Source: an uncultured Victivallales bacterium (GTDB lineage Bacteria > Verrucomicrobiota > Lentisphaeria > Victivallales > UBA1829). From it: 55,765 nt of DNA. Where the stretch lies: positions 1 through 55,765 of the forward strand of contig CAKUJH010000023.1 of NCBI GenBank assembly GCA_934661375.1, read 5' to 3'. Position numbers and translations under genes: made by a program. Positions 31,797 through 40,046 of the stretch are shown here, in pieces; the stretch's first letter is position 1; each line of letters starts with the position of its first letter. The notes beneath the pieces were generated by a model, which saw only the letters and a list, made by a program, of their open reading frames with translations, was not told the DNA's origin and did not search any database.

Positions 31797-32984
31797 TCAA
31801 TCCAGAATGGGGGACCAGTGCGCTCCGCTGCACAGGGATTTTCCGCCGATCAGACGGCGGCTCTTGTTGGTGCGCGTGTCCACTACATAGATGGAGCCTT
31901 TATAGGAAAGAACCACGTGCCGGTTGTCCGGCGCCCAGGAGGGGCTTTCGCCCGGAACGACCGGAGAATCCGCCAGAATGGAATTGGCGCGGTTTTTCGG
32001 GGCAGGGAAGCCCATGGTTTCCGCCAGGTCAATGACTTTCAGCGTATAGCCGCCGATTTTCGCGGAAAACGCCAGCTTGTTGTCCTTGGACCATTCCGGA
32101 GAAACCTGTTCACTGCCGGCACTGCTGGGAACCCGGCGGGGACTGCCGCCGTTTGCCGGAATGATATACAGTTTCGGACGTCCGGATTTGTCGGAAACGT
32201 AACAGATATAGCGGCTGTCCGGAGACCATGCCGGGCTGGCTTCGGTGGCGCGGTCGTTGGTGAGACGTTTCAGATTGCCGCCGTTGAGATCGCGCACATA
32301 AAGATCCAGCTGGTTCTTGTCTGTCAGAATCAGCGCAAGTTTCTTGCCGTCCGGGGAAATCCGTCCGGCATTGAGACCCCGGTTGCTGGACAGGGCGCGG
32401 CTGCGGTTTTTGACCAGATCATACTGCACCAGCGGCGTGGAGGAAAGCAGGTACTGATTGTAGATGATGGATTTGCCGTCCGGATGCCAGGACGGATCAA
32501 CGGAAAGCGTGGCGTTGCCGGTCAGACGCCGGATATTGGTTCCGTCGAAATCGCAGATATAAATTTCCCGCTGATTGCGCCGGGTTTCCGCGGAAAATAC
32601 AATTCTGGTTCGGCAGATGCCCGGAATGTCAAATTCTTTTTTCAGCAGTGCATCCACCGCACTGTGTGCCAGCTGCCGCGAATCCTGGGCAGAAGTTTTC
32701 ACGGAATACATCGGAACGCCCGCACCGTTGGCAACATCCAGCACCAGCGACTGATTGTAAAGCCGTCCGGTCACGATGAAATCACTTTGCCCTCCGTTCA
32801 CCACTGTGAACCAGCCGCAGTTCCGCAAATCGGAAAGCACCTGATTTTCCAGTACTTTATCTCCGCTGATTCCCTTGAACGTCAAGGTCGGGTTGCCGGT
32901 TTTTCCTGAGCCGCGGACAACCACCTGCGCGTAAAGAGTTGAAGTTATGGATAAGAACAGCAGGAATGACAAAAGCCAGCGCAT
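31797..32984 (-). CDS. tolB: TolB-like periplasmic beta-propeller protein
   Basis: TolB works in the Tol-Pal envelope system. The 395-residue protein has a signal peptide (MRWLLSFLLFLSITSTLYAQ), an N-terminal TolB domain (about 25-140) and a propeller. The repeats read RRLTGNATLSVDPSWHPDGK, KRLTNDRATEASPAWSPDSR and RRVPSSAGSEQVSPEWSKDN, then ESPSWAPDNRHVVLSYKG. The length is close to the usual 430. No tolQRA or pal gene is in the window, so this is an orphan locus. The ATG at 32984 follows GGAGG; the longer upstream frame has no ribosome site. Confidence 0.8.
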   Translation of the reverse strand: MRWLLSFLLFLSITSTLYAQVVVRGSGKTGNPTLTFKGISGDKVLENQVLSDLRNCGWFTVVNGGQSDFIVTGRLYNQSLVLDVANGAGVPMYSVKTSAQDSRQLAHSAVDALLKKEFDIPGICRTRIVFSAETRRNQREIYICDFDGTNIRRLTGNATLSVDPSWHPDGKSIIYNQYLLSSTPLVQYDLVKNRSRALSSNRGLNAGRISPDGKKLALILTDKNQLDLYVRDLNGGNLKRLTNDRATEASPAWSPDSRYICYVSDKSGRPKLYIIPANGGSPRRVPSSAGSEQVSPEWSKDNKLAFSAKIGGYTLKVIDLAETMGFPAPKNRANSILADSPVVPGESPSWAPDNRHVVLSYKGSIYVVDTRTNKSRRLIGGKSLCSGAHWSPILD

Positions 32985-33355
32985 GAAAAACCTCCGATAC
33001 CGTTTGAGTAATTTGTTGATATGATATGGTAAGTTACCGCATTTTTCCGGAAGGGCAAGCTGAAACAGAAAAAAATCCTGTTTTTTTTGCAATTCAGTGC
33101 ATAAAAAGTTTTTTTCCCGCGAACTGGTTGGTAAAGGAAAATGAAAAAAAAGGATGACACGGAGGGGGAAACACAAAATCCCGGTTTGCGCAAATGGTCC
33201 GATGGAACGTCTGGGGGGAGATGTTTTCACCGGGACAGGCGGAAATGAAAACTTGAAAAACGGTGAAGATGGCAGCAGATTTCCGGATTATTCCAAACGT
33301 GCCGGCGGCTGCGCCAAGGGGGGGATCTGAACCGGAAAGTTTTCAGGGATTTTTG

Positions 33356-33406
33356 ACTCCGGAGATGGAATTCGAATGCCGATTTCATTTCCGGAGTTTT
33401 TTTTAT
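33356..33406 (+). terminator. Orphan Rho-independent terminator
   Basis: ACTCCGGA (33356-33363) pairs with TCCGGAGT (33391-33398), with an inner ATGGAAT/ATTTCAT stem, then eight T. The genes on its left are on the other strand. Confidence 0.7.
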
Positions 33407-33425
33407 CTTTTTTTATTCGGATTTC

Positions 33426-33453
33426 TTGAAAAATACTTTTTCGGGAGTAGATT
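33426..33453 (+). promoter_or_regulatory. Promoter of the repeat protein
   Basis: TTGAAA (33426-33431) and TAGATT (33448-33453) are 16 bp apart, about 33 bp before a GGGGG ribosome site and the ATG at 33493. Confidence 0.45.
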
Positions 33454-33492
33454 GCTGTATCGGTTCATTTTCTTTGAAATAAAGGGGGCATC

Positions 33493-33903
33493 ATGCGGAA
33501 AATCATTTTATCTGTATCAGCATTGTGTCTGATTTGTGCTTCTGCCGCAGCGGCAGAGACATACCGGGACAGCAGCGGTCGTGTAACCGGCTCCGCCACC
33601 ACTCATGGGAATCAGACTACGTACCGAGACAGCAGCGGCCGTGTAACCGGCACTGCCACCACTCATGGAAATACTACCACGTACCGGGACAGTTCCGGAC
33701 GGGTTGTCGGGACAGGCACAACAAACGGGAATGTAAAGACGTACCGTGACAGCAGCGGCCGTGTAACCGGTTCAGCCACCACCCATGGGAATCAGACTAC
33801 ATACCGAGACAGCAGCGGCCGTGTAACCGGCACTTCCTCCACGAATGGAAACACCAAAACGTACCGTGACAGCAGCGGCCGGGTGAAAGGCAGTAAACGC
33901 TGA
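33493..33903 (+). CDS. Secreted protein made of 20-residue tandem repeats
   Basis: The 136-residue protein is a signal peptide (MRKIILSVSALCLICASAAAA) followed only by repeats. Six copies of a 20-residue unit on the pattern TYRDSSGRVTGSATTHGNQT occur; the last copy is truncated at KGSKR. The core YRDSSGRV is invariant; the second half varies. The unit is hydrophilic, Gly/Ser/Thr-rich and probably forms a beta-solenoid or extended surface polymer. Similar YRDSSGR-type repeats occur in other bacteria, as I recall, without known function. It has its own promoter, and its stop lies in a CGCTGA/TCAGCG palindrome shared with the converging dciA gene. Confidence 0.75.
   Translation: MRKIILSVSALCLICASAAAAETYRDSSGRVTGSATTHGNQTTYRDSSGRVTGTATTHGNTTTYRDSSGRVVGTGTTNGNVKTYRDSSGRVTGSATTHGNQTTYRDSSGRVTGTSSTNGNTKTYRDSSGRVKGSKR
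33559..33903 (+). repeat. 60-bp tandem repeat array
   Basis: Six in-phase units of exactly 60 bp, starting at 33559, 33619, 33679, 33739, 33799 and 33859 (last one partial), encode the 20-residue repeats. Copies 1 and 4 are almost identical at DNA level, including third positions, which points to recent duplication or gene conversion. Confidence 0.9.
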
Positions 33904-33915
33904 TCCGGTCAGCGG
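33899..33915. terminator. Palindrome over two converging stop codons
   Basis: CGCTGA-tccgg-TCAGCG contains the stop codons of the repeat protein and of dciA. The genes are only 5 bp apart, so this may be a compact shared 3' end; it lacks T-runs. Confidence 0.35.
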
Positions 33916-34319
33916 CGCGGCATGGGAGTGCGGCCGCCGGCAATGAATTTGATGGACTGACAGAGTTCTGCGCCGGTGATTTCCTGAATCCGTTTCAGCA
34001 GATTCTGCTTGATCGCAGGCGTTTCCAGAGCCATCCGGTAGGCGGGGTGAAAAACTTCAATATAGAGAACGCCGTCATTCAGATGTGCCGGACGACAGCG
34101 GCGGGCGTTTTCCGGTCCGGCGATTTCCAGCCAGGAATCTTTGACTTGTGTTACTTTCAGTTCCCAAGGGGGAATGACCCGCGCCGCCACTTTATCCAGC
34201 ACTTCGGAAATACTTCTGGTTTCCGGCGTGTAACGAACCATCTCCGCCGCGCCGCGCTCTTTGCCGTACCATTGGCGGAGAATGGATTCCATATATTTAT
34301 TGGTGCGAAAACCTGCCAT
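33909..34319 (-). CDS. DUF721/DciA-family protein
   Basis: DciA-type proteins help load the replicative helicase in bacteria that lack DnaC. The 136-residue protein has a central DUF721 domain (about 40-125) with KVTQVKDSWLEIAGPENARR, DGVLYIEVFHPAYRMALE, and KQNLLKRIQEITGAELCQSI followed by IKFIAGG, the expected alpha-beta pattern. The start is the ATG at 34319 after GGAGTG; the TTG at 34322 is less likely. The protein is small and lacks a DciA-specific extension, so its role is inferred. It ends 5 bp from the converging repeat gene. Confidence 0.7.
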   Translation of the reverse strand: MAGFRTNKYMESILRQWYGKERGAAEMVRYTPETRSISEVLDKVAARVIPPWELKVTQVKDSWLEIAGPENARRCRPAHLNDGVLYIEVFHPAYRMALETPAIKQNLLKRIQEITGAELCQSIKFIAGGRTPMPRR

Positions 34320-34346
34320 CAAGGCACACTCCGGGCGGGAAGCCCG

Positions 34347-34721
34347 CTATAAGCCTATGCCGAAGAAAGAAAACGGCAGCAGGAAGACATAAAAACCGAA
34401 TTTGAACGGTGCTATTATGCCATGCCCCATATTCCGCAGCCCGCTGGAGAAACAGCGTCCGAACGGGAACAGAAGACAGCTCTGCACCACGCCCAGCGGC
34501 AGACGCAGAATATTCACCAGCTCCTTGCCGGCTTTTATGCCCATGCGTCCCATGTTGGCGACTCCGCGCAGTACATGAGGCAGCATGAATTTCGCCACCT
34601 GAATGGCAATGGGCGCCAGAATGGCAATCGTGACCGGGTCCATTGCTTTGGCTTCCGGCTGCGGGGCGACGAACGCAAACACCATGATCAGAATGGTGAA
34701 AATCATTGCATACTTTCTCAT
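34347..34721 (-). CDS. Small exported hydrophobic hypothetical protein
   Basis: The 124-residue protein has a signal peptide or anchor (MRKYAMIFTILIMVFAFVAP, with AKA near 25). Hydrophobic stretches follow (DPVTIAILAPIAIQVAKFML and, at the end, FKFGFYVFLLPFSFFGIGL), split by a Gly/Arg segment. No family is recognised. The ATG at 34721 has AAGGAG 14 nt upstream, which is a little far; the ATG at 34769 would add 16 residues with no ribosome site. It is 27 bp before dciA and 86 bp after the ACT-domain gene. Confidence 0.55.
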   Translation of the reverse strand: MRKYAMIFTILIMVFAFVAPQPEAKAMDPVTIAILAPIAIQVAKFMLPHVLRGVANMGRMGIKAGKELVNILRLPLGVVQSCLLFPFGRCFSSGLRNMGHGIIAPFKFGFYVFLLPFSFFGIGL

Positions 34722-34807
34722 TTGCGTCCGTACAGCTCCTTCATATTTTTCCTTTCTGCAAAATAGCATGTTTCAGCATATTTACAAGCGGGGAAAATGT
34801 TTTTTTC

Positions 34808-35245
34808 TTATTTTGCCGCAAAAATATCCGACGGTTCGACAAAACGGACCGCATGGTCGGCGGAAAGCCGTTCCACTGCCATGTCCGGCGCATCGAAACG
34901 CAGAATGACCACGGCGCGTCCGTTGATGTGCGAAACAAAAGCATAGAGATATTCCACATTGATGGAATAACGGTCCAGCGTGTCAAGAATCTGGCACATG
35001 CCGCCGGGACGGTTTTCCACTTCCAGCGCGACTACGCCGGTTACGGTAACCGCCAGCCCGTTCTTTTTCAGCACGTCCGCCGCTTTTTCCCAGTCCTTGA
35101 CGATCAGGCGCAGAATCCCGAAATCCTTGGTGTCCGCCATGGACATCGTGGAAATATCGATCTGATTATCCGCCAGCAGACGGCAGACGTCTTTCAGCGC
35201 TCCGGGTTTGTTTTCCAGAAAAACCGAAATCTGATTGATTTTCAT
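34808..35245 (-). CDS. Tandem ACT-domain protein
   Basis: The 145-residue protein has two ACT domains: QISVFLENKPGALKDVCRLL (about 5-70) and VVALEVENRPGGMCQILDTL (about 72-140). Both have the Gly of the amino-acid-binding turn. Free ACT proteins next to indolepyruvate oxidoreductase and phenylacetyl-CoA-ligase genes are a recurring set in anaerobes and probably sense an aromatic or branched amino acid. It lies 12 bp after the ligase and is the last gene of the iorA-iorB-ligase-ACT run. What it binds is not known. Confidence 0.85.
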   Translation of the reverse strand: MKINQISVFLENKPGALKDVCRLLADNQIDISTMSMADTKDFGILRLIVKDWEKAADVLKKNGLAVTVTGVVALEVENRPGGMCQILDTLDRYSINVEYLYAFVSHINGRAVVILRFDAPDMAVERLSADHAVRFVEPSDIFAAK

Positions 35246-35257
35246 GACAGCACCTCC

Positions 35258-36574
35258 TCAGGCATCAAGATTGCGTTGATCGAAAACCCGTTTCGCCTTG
35301 CCTTCGCTGCGCGGAATCGAATTCGGCGGCAGCATCTTCACGGCGACCCGGATGTTGATGATTTTTTCGATGGCATGGGCAAAACGTTTGGTCAGGTCTT
35401 CCATGGCGCTGACTTTGTCGCTCAGCATTTCCGGCGTAACTTCAATGTTCACGGTGATGTTGTCCAGCCCGTGCGCCCGCGTCAGGAGAATCTGATACTG
35501 GAGCAGCTGTTTGCCTTCGGTCAGGATGGCGGTTTCAATCTGCGACGGGAACACATTGACGCCGCGGATGATGAACATGTCGTCGCTGCGGTGCGAAATC
35601 TTGGAAATGCGGCGGATCGTACGGCCGCAGGCACATTTTTCCGTGACAATGGACGACAGGTCGCGTGTCCGGTAACGGATCATCGGCATCGCCATTTTCA
35701 TCAGAGTGGTGATGACCAGTTCGCCTTCTTCGCCGTCCGGCAGCACTTCCAGCGTGTCGGGATCGACGATTTCCGGATAGAAATAATCTTCGAAAACGTG
35801 AAGTCCGCACTGGCATTCGCATTCGGAGGCGACACCCGGTCCGGTGATTTCGGAAAGTCCGTAAATATCATAGGCTTTGATGCCGGAGGATTCTTCGATG
35901 AAATGCCGCATTTCCGGAGTCCACGGTTCTGCGCCGAACACTCCCATGCGCAACGGCAGTTTGCGGAGGTCGATTCCCATTTTTCCGGCAACTTCCACCA
36001 GATGCACAAAGTAACTCGGCGTGCAGCTGACCGCCGTTACGCCGAAGTCTTTCATCAGCATGATCTGACGTTCCGTATTGCCGCCCGAAGCCGGGATGAC
36101 CGTTGCACCCAGGGTCTCCGCCCCGTAATGCGCACCCAGTCCGCCGGTGAACAGACCGTAACCGAAAGAGATCTGCATGATGTCGCCGCGCGTTACGCCC
36201 GCCGCCGCATAGGAACGCCCCATGGCGTCCGCCCAGACTTTCAGGTCATCCTGCGTGTACGCCACCACAATCGGTTTCCCGGTGGTTCCGCTGGAAGCGT
36301 GCAGACGCACAATATCTTTCAGCGGACTGGCGAACAGTCCGAACGGGTAAGTGTCCCGCAGGTTGGCTTTGATGGTGAACGGAAATTTCTGCACATCGTC
36401 CAGGGTTTTGAACGAATCGGGCGTCAGATTCTTTTCTTCCATGCGCTGATGGTAGAACGGGACATTCTCATATGCCCGGCGGATGATCCGCTTGAAACGT
36501 TCCGTCTGGAGTTCGCGCAGTTTGTCGATCGGCAGATAATCGGTCGCGCTGACCGGATTGAATGGCATGGACAT
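35258..36574 (-). CDS. paaK: Phenylacetate-CoA ligase family enzyme
   Basis: This enzyme activates aryl acids such as phenylacetate or indoleacetate with ATP and CoA. The 438-residue adenylate-forming protein has the P-loop HASSGTTGKPIVVAYTQDDL near 90, SFGYGLFTGGLGAHYGAETL near 130, YGLSEITGPGVASECE near 235, and IIRGVNVFPSQIE near 335, which is the PaaK-type hinge. In this cluster the likely substrates are aryl acids made by amino-acid fermentation. The ATG at 36574 follows GGAG by 11 nt, 6 bp after iorB. Substrate choice between phenylacetate and indoleacetate cannot be told from sequence. Confidence 0.85.
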   Translation of the reverse strand: MSMPFNPVSATDYLPIDKLRELQTERFKRIIRRAYENVPFYHQRMEEKNLTPDSFKTLDDVQKFPFTIKANLRDTYPFGLFASPLKDIVRLHASSGTTGKPIVVAYTQDDLKVWADAMGRSYAAAGVTRGDIMQISFGYGLFTGGLGAHYGAETLGATVIPASGGNTERQIMLMKDFGVTAVSCTPSYFVHLVEVAGKMGIDLRKLPLRMGVFGAEPWTPEMRHFIEESSGIKAYDIYGLSEITGPGVASECECQCGLHVFEDYFYPEIVDPDTLEVLPDGEEGELVITTLMKMAMPMIRYRTRDLSSIVTEKCACGRTIRRISKISHRSDDMFIIRGVNVFPSQIETAILTEGKQLLQYQILLTRAHGLDNITVNIEVTPEMLSDKVSAMEDLTKRFAHAIEKIINIRVAVKMLPPNSIPRSEGKAKRVFDQRNLDA

Positions 36575-36580
36575 GATGCG

Positions 36581-37057
36581 TCAGACTCCTTTCTCCGCGG
36601 CGCGCCGGAAAACGGCGATATTGCTTTCGGCAATTTCCGCCTTGAAGGAGGCACGGATCAGATCCAGCCAGAGTTCTTCCGGGAATTTCAGATAGCGGTT
36701 GAGACATCCGAGCATGGCGATGTTCAGCATCTTGGACGCGGCATCAGCGGCATCAATATCCGACGGACGGATGATGACGCCGCCGGGTTTCAGAAAATCA
36801 CTGCATACTTCGACCTGGTCTTCCGAGACCGCCACCAGATAATCGGCTTCTCCCTGCGGAATCATCGGGCTGAAAACTTTTCTGCCGAACCGCACATCGC
36901 TGGAAACGGAACCGCCACGCTGGCTCATGCCGTGCAGTTCACTTTTCTTGACGTCAAATCCCATCCGGAACGCCGCTTCCGTCAGCATGTCCGACGCTTT
37001 GATGATTCCCTGTCCGCCAATCCCGGCAAACAGCACATTGGTAATTTTTTCGCTCAT
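36581..37057 (-). CDS. iorB: Indolepyruvate oxidoreductase, beta subunit
   Basis: The 158-residue protein is the gamma-type subunit of 2-oxoacid:acceptor oxidoreductases (FAGIGGQGIIKASDMLTEAA near 10, HGMSQRGGSVSSDVRFG near 42). With IorA it oxidises aryl pyruvates from transaminated Trp, Phe and Tyr to aryl acetyl-CoA. It is shorter than many IorB proteins (about 190-200) because the C-terminal helices are trimmed. The ATG at 37057 follows iorA by 12 bp. The gene order iorA-iorB-ligase-ACT is the standard one. Confidence 0.85.
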   Translation of the reverse strand: MSEKITNVLFAGIGGQGIIKASDMLTEAAFRMGFDVKKSELHGMSQRGGSVSSDVRFGRKVFSPMIPQGEADYLVAVSEDQVEVCSDFLKPGGVIIRPSDIDAADAASKMLNIAMLGCLNRYLKFPEELWLDLIRASFKAEIAESNIAVFRRAAEKGV

Positions 37058-37069
37058 GTGAAACGCCTC

Positions 37070-38653
37070 TTATTTCCTGCCGGTCTTTGCCAGCTTCTTC
37101 ATTTCCAGAATACAGGGTCTGCGCGCAATGATCACGCTGACGTCATTCGATGCCAGACGCTCCTTGACCAGTGCCAGAAACTCCGGATTGTGCGCCGTCG
37201 GGTCAATCACATCCACATGATCCACACCGATAGCTTTGCACAAGTCTTCCAGACTCAGCTTGTGAGTCGGTTCCATGTTCAGACGGCGTCCAGTCGCCGG
37301 ATTTTCCTGCAAGCCTGTCATCGCGGTCGTCGAGTTGTCCAGAATCAGTACCAGATGCCCGGTCGCCGGACGGTTGTAAACCATTTCCACAATGCCGGTG
37401 ATGCCGCTGTGCACAAACGTGCTGTCTCCGATGACACTGACCACTTTGCGCGCTTCTTCCTCTGCCAGCGCATGGCGGAGTCCGAGTCCCGCGCCGATGC
37501 TGGCGCCCATGCAGACGCAGCAGTCGATGGACTGGAACGGCGGCATCACGCCCAGCGTGTAGCATCCGATGTCTCCGGAAACAATGCAGCCCATATCGCG
37601 CAGCGATTCAAACACTTTGCGGTGCGGACAGCCCGGACAGAGCTGCGGGGGGCGTCCCGGTTTCGGCTGCGGTTCCGGCGTTTCATCTTTTGCCAGCAGT
37701 TTCCTGACTTTGTTCACATTCAGTTCGCCGAACAGGAACAGATCGCCTTTGGGTTCCACCGGAATGCCGGCGGCAAGGATTTTTTCCGCCAGAAATTTTT
37801 CGCCTTCTTCCACAACAACAGTGCGCTTGCAGGTTTTGACAAATTCCGCAATGGTGTTGTACGGGAGCGGCCAGGTCATGCCCAGTTTGAGAATTCTGGC
37901 TTCCGGGGCGGCTTCCGCTGCATGCTGGTATGCTGCGCCGGAACAGATGATTCCCAGTTCGGCATTTTCCTGACCTGTGATCTTATGCAGATCGGAAGTT
38001 TCATTCCATTTCTGGAGTTCGTTCATTTTGTTGAACAGGGCAACATGCGCTTTTTTGGCGAACGCGGGAACCATGACGTGTTCCGAAACTTTTTTCTGAT
38101 ACGGTTTCGTGACCGGCGTTTCCGGAGTTTTCCAGAGATTCACAATGGAACGCGCATGGCAGACGCGAGTGGTCATACGGAACAGTACCGGAGTGTGGAA
38201 CTGTTCGGAAATTTCAAAAGCGCGGATGGCAAAATCGTAGGCTTCCTGGCTGTCGGAAGGTTCCAGCACCGGAATGTGGGACGCTGCGCCGTACAGCCGG
38301 TTGTCCTGTTCATTCTGGCTGGACGCCATGCCCGGATCGTCTGCGGAAACAATAATCATGCCGCCGTCGACACCCGTATAGGCGAGGGTGAACAGCGGGT
38401 CGGCAGCCACGTTGAGACCGACATGTTTCATGGTGACTATGGTGCGGCCGCCGGCGAAAGCGGTGCCGATTGCGACTTCCATGGCGACTTTTTCATTCGG
38501 CGCCCACTGGGCTTTCCCGCCGAGTGTGGAAAGATGTTCCAGAATTTCCGTTGAAGGAGTTCCCGGATACCCGGTTCCCAATTTGATCCCGGCTGCGAAA
38601 ACGCCTTCCGCGACAGCTTCATCTCCACTTAAAATAATCCGTTTTTCAGACAT
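37070..38653 (-). CDS. iorA: Indolepyruvate oxidoreductase, alpha subunit without ferredoxin domain
   Basis: The 527-residue thiamine-diphosphate enzyme has the N-terminal pyrimidine-binding part (LGTGYPGTPSTEILEHLS), CPGCPHRKVFESLRD near 345, and the diphosphate motif VVSVIGDSTFVHSGITG near 410 to DNSTTAMTG near 445. It stops at IARRPCILEMKKLAKTGRK. The usual C-terminal domain with two 4Fe-4S clusters, which takes IorA to about 600-640 residues, is missing. No ferredoxin gene is nearby, so electrons must go to a separate carrier. The ATG at 38653 follows AAGGTGAG; the GTG at 38662 is less likely. Confidence 0.85.
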   Translation of the reverse strand: MSEKRIILSGDEAVAEGVFAAGIKLGTGYPGTPSTEILEHLSTLGGKAQWAPNEKVAMEVAIGTAFAGGRTIVTMKHVGLNVAADPLFTLAYTGVDGGMIIVSADDPGMASSQNEQDNRLYGAASHIPVLEPSDSQEAYDFAIRAFEISEQFHTPVLFRMTTRVCHARSIVNLWKTPETPVTKPYQKKVSEHVMVPAFAKKAHVALFNKMNELQKWNETSDLHKITGQENAELGIICSGAAYQHAAEAAPEARILKLGMTWPLPYNTIAEFVKTCKRTVVVEEGEKFLAEKILAAGIPVEPKGDLFLFGELNVNKVRKLLAKDETPEPQPKPGRPPQLCPGCPHRKVFESLRDMGCIVSGDIGCYTLGVMPPFQSIDCCVCMGASIGAGLGLRHALAEEEARKVVSVIGDSTFVHSGITGIVEMVYNRPATGHLVLILDNSTTAMTGLQENPATGRRLNMEPTHKLSLEDLCKAIGVDHVDVIDPTAHNPEFLALVKERLASNDVSVIIARRPCILEMKKLAKTGRK

Positions 38654-38666
38654 GTTTCTCACCTTG

Positions 38667-38731
38667 CTTGCAATCTAAAATAACCTTCAGTAATGAAACC
38701 TTAATTTACCGCAGCTATTTCAGATTGCAAG
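38667..38731 (-). promoter_or_regulatory. iorA promoter flanked by an inverted repeat
   Basis: On the minus strand TTGCAA (38729-38724) and TAAATT (38707-38702) are 16 bp apart. The -35 lies inside AGATTGCAAG (38722-38731). Its inverted partner CTTGCAATCT (38667-38676) sits just before the ribosome site. The two 10-bp arms pair over the promoter and leader, so they could be two operators or a leader hairpin. Confidence 0.45.
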
Positions 38732-38768
38732 AAGATTAACGGATTTATCCGGTATTTTTACCGTTTTT

Positions 38769-40046
38769 TCAGGCGTTGAGCGCCTGATCAAAGTCGGCTT
38801 TCAGATCGTCGATGTGTTCCAATCCGACCGAAAGACGGATCAGATCAGGGGAAACCCCCGCGGCAATCAGTTCTTCATCCGTCAGCTGACGGTGCGTCAT
38901 GCTGGCAGGATGCAGTACGCAGGTGCGCAGATCCGCCACGTGAACGCAGATGGCTGCCAGTTTCAGGGAATTCATGACTTTTTCGCCGGCTTTGCTGCCG
39001 CCTTTCACACCGAAGCAGAGAACGCCGGAGCAGCCGCGCGGCAGATACTTCTGCGCCAGTTCATGCTGCGGACTGGATTTGAGACCGGGGTAATTGACCC
39101 AGCTGACCTTCGGATGATTTTCCAGAAATTCCGCCATTTTGAGCGCGTTTTCACAATGACGGTCCATGCGCACGGCAAGCGTTTCTGTCCCAAGCATATT
39201 CAGGAACGCATTGAACGGCTGCATCGGATTGCCCAGGTCGCGGATCCACTGCACACGGAGTTTGGTGGAGTAGGGCGCACCGGGGAAGTCGCGCATATAT
39301 GCCGTGCCGTGATAGCTCGGATCCGATTCGACCATTTCCGGGAATTTGCCGTTGCCCCAGTCGAATCCGCCTTTTTCCACAATAATTCCGCCCAGCGTAA
39401 CCGCATGACCGTCAAGATATTTCGTCGTGGAATGCGTTACAATATCCGCTCCGAAATCAAACGGACGGCACAGGTACGGAGTCGGGAAGGTGTTGTCCAC
39501 AATCAGCGGCAGTCCGTGTTTATGGGCGACACCTGCCATTTTTTCAACATCCAGAACAACCAGCGCCGGATTGGCAAGCATTTCCGCAAAGATGGCTTTG
39601 GTGTTCGGCTGAATGGCTTTCTCTATTTCTTCCGGAGTGGCTTCCGGCAGCACAAAAGTGAAGTCGATACCGAATTTTTTGAAGGTATTGGTGAACAGGG
39701 AGACCGTGCCGCCGTACAGGCTGGATACTGCCACCACATGGTCGCCGCAGCGGGCGATATTCAGAATGGAGAGCGCGCTGGCGCTTTGTCCGGAACTGGT
39801 CGCCACCGCCGCGACACCGCCTTCAAGAGCGGCGATTTTCTTTTCAAAACAGTCCACCGTCGGATTGGCAAGGCGGGTATAGAAAAAACCTGCGCGTTTC
39901 AGATCGAACAGATCCGCCACGCTTTGCGCGTCATTATATTTATAAGTGGTGCTTTGGGTGATCGGCACAGTGCGCGGTCCGCCGTTTTCGGGTGTATAGC
40001 CGGCCTGTACTGCCAGCGTTTCCAGTTTCCAGTTTTGATTTTCCAT
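38769..40046 (-). CDS. metY: O-acetylhomoserine sulfhydrylase (MetY-type)
   Basis: This enzyme makes homocysteine (or methionine) from O-acetylhomoserine and sulfide with pyridoxal phosphate. The 425-residue protein of the Cys/Met metabolism family has ETLAVQAGYTPE at the start and YTRLANPTVDCFEKKIAALE. The PLP lysine is in HSTTKYLDGHAVTLGG near 210. GVKGGSKAGEKVMNSLKLAA and HPASMTHRQLTDEELIAAGV lie near the end. The length and the 200-220 spacing fit MetY rather than cystathionine gamma-synthase (about 380). The ATG at 40046 follows AAAGGAAA. It is 116 bp upstream of iorA with a promoter between, so the two are probably separate units. Confidence 0.85.
   Translation of the reverse strand: MENQNWKLETLAVQAGYTPENGGPRTVPITQSTTYKYNDAQSVADLFDLKRAGFFYTRLANPTVDCFEKKIAALEGGVAAVATSSGQSASALSILNIARCGDHVVAVSSLYGGTVSLFTNTFKKFGIDFTFVLPEATPEEIEKAIQPNTKAIFAEMLANPALVVLDVEKMAGVAHKHGLPLIVDNTFPTPYLCRPFDFGADIVTHSTTKYLDGHAVTLGGIIVEKGGFDWGNGKFPEMVESDPSYHGTAYMRDFPGAPYSTKLRVQWIRDLGNPMQPFNAFLNMLGTETLAVRMDRHCENALKMAEFLENHPKVSWVNYPGLKSSPQHELAQKYLPRGCSGVLCFGVKGGSKAGEKVMNSLKLAAICVHVADLRTCVLHPASMTHRQLTDEELIAAGVSPDLIRLSVGLEHIDDLKADFDQALNA

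Larger units (their letters stand above)
32985..33492. other. 508-bp intergenic region with an unexplained plus-strand terminator
   Basis: Upstream of tolB this AT-rich stretch holds no confident gene. A 35-codon basic frame (33141-33248) follows AAAGGAAA but is too short to trust. A strong plus-strand terminator at 33356-33406 has no annotated plus-strand gene before it, hinting at a small transcript. The right end has the promoter of the repeat protein. Confidence 0.4.

Noticed and set aside
33559..33903. Regular 60-bp repeats as a CRISPR array
   Set aside because: There are no unique spacers; the repeats are contiguous, in frame and coding, and no cas gene is present.
34706..38554. Plus-strand open frame of 1282 codons
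   Set aside because: It is antisense to the ACT, paaK, iorB and iorA genes, which have clear motifs. GC-rich third positions create such long shadows; its residues are low-complexity His/Arg/Phe-rich.
38745..38765. CGGT-attttt-ACCG-TTTTTT as a plus-strand terminator
   Set aside because: Neighbouring genes are on the minus strand and the stem is only 4 bp; probably chance in AT-rich DNA.
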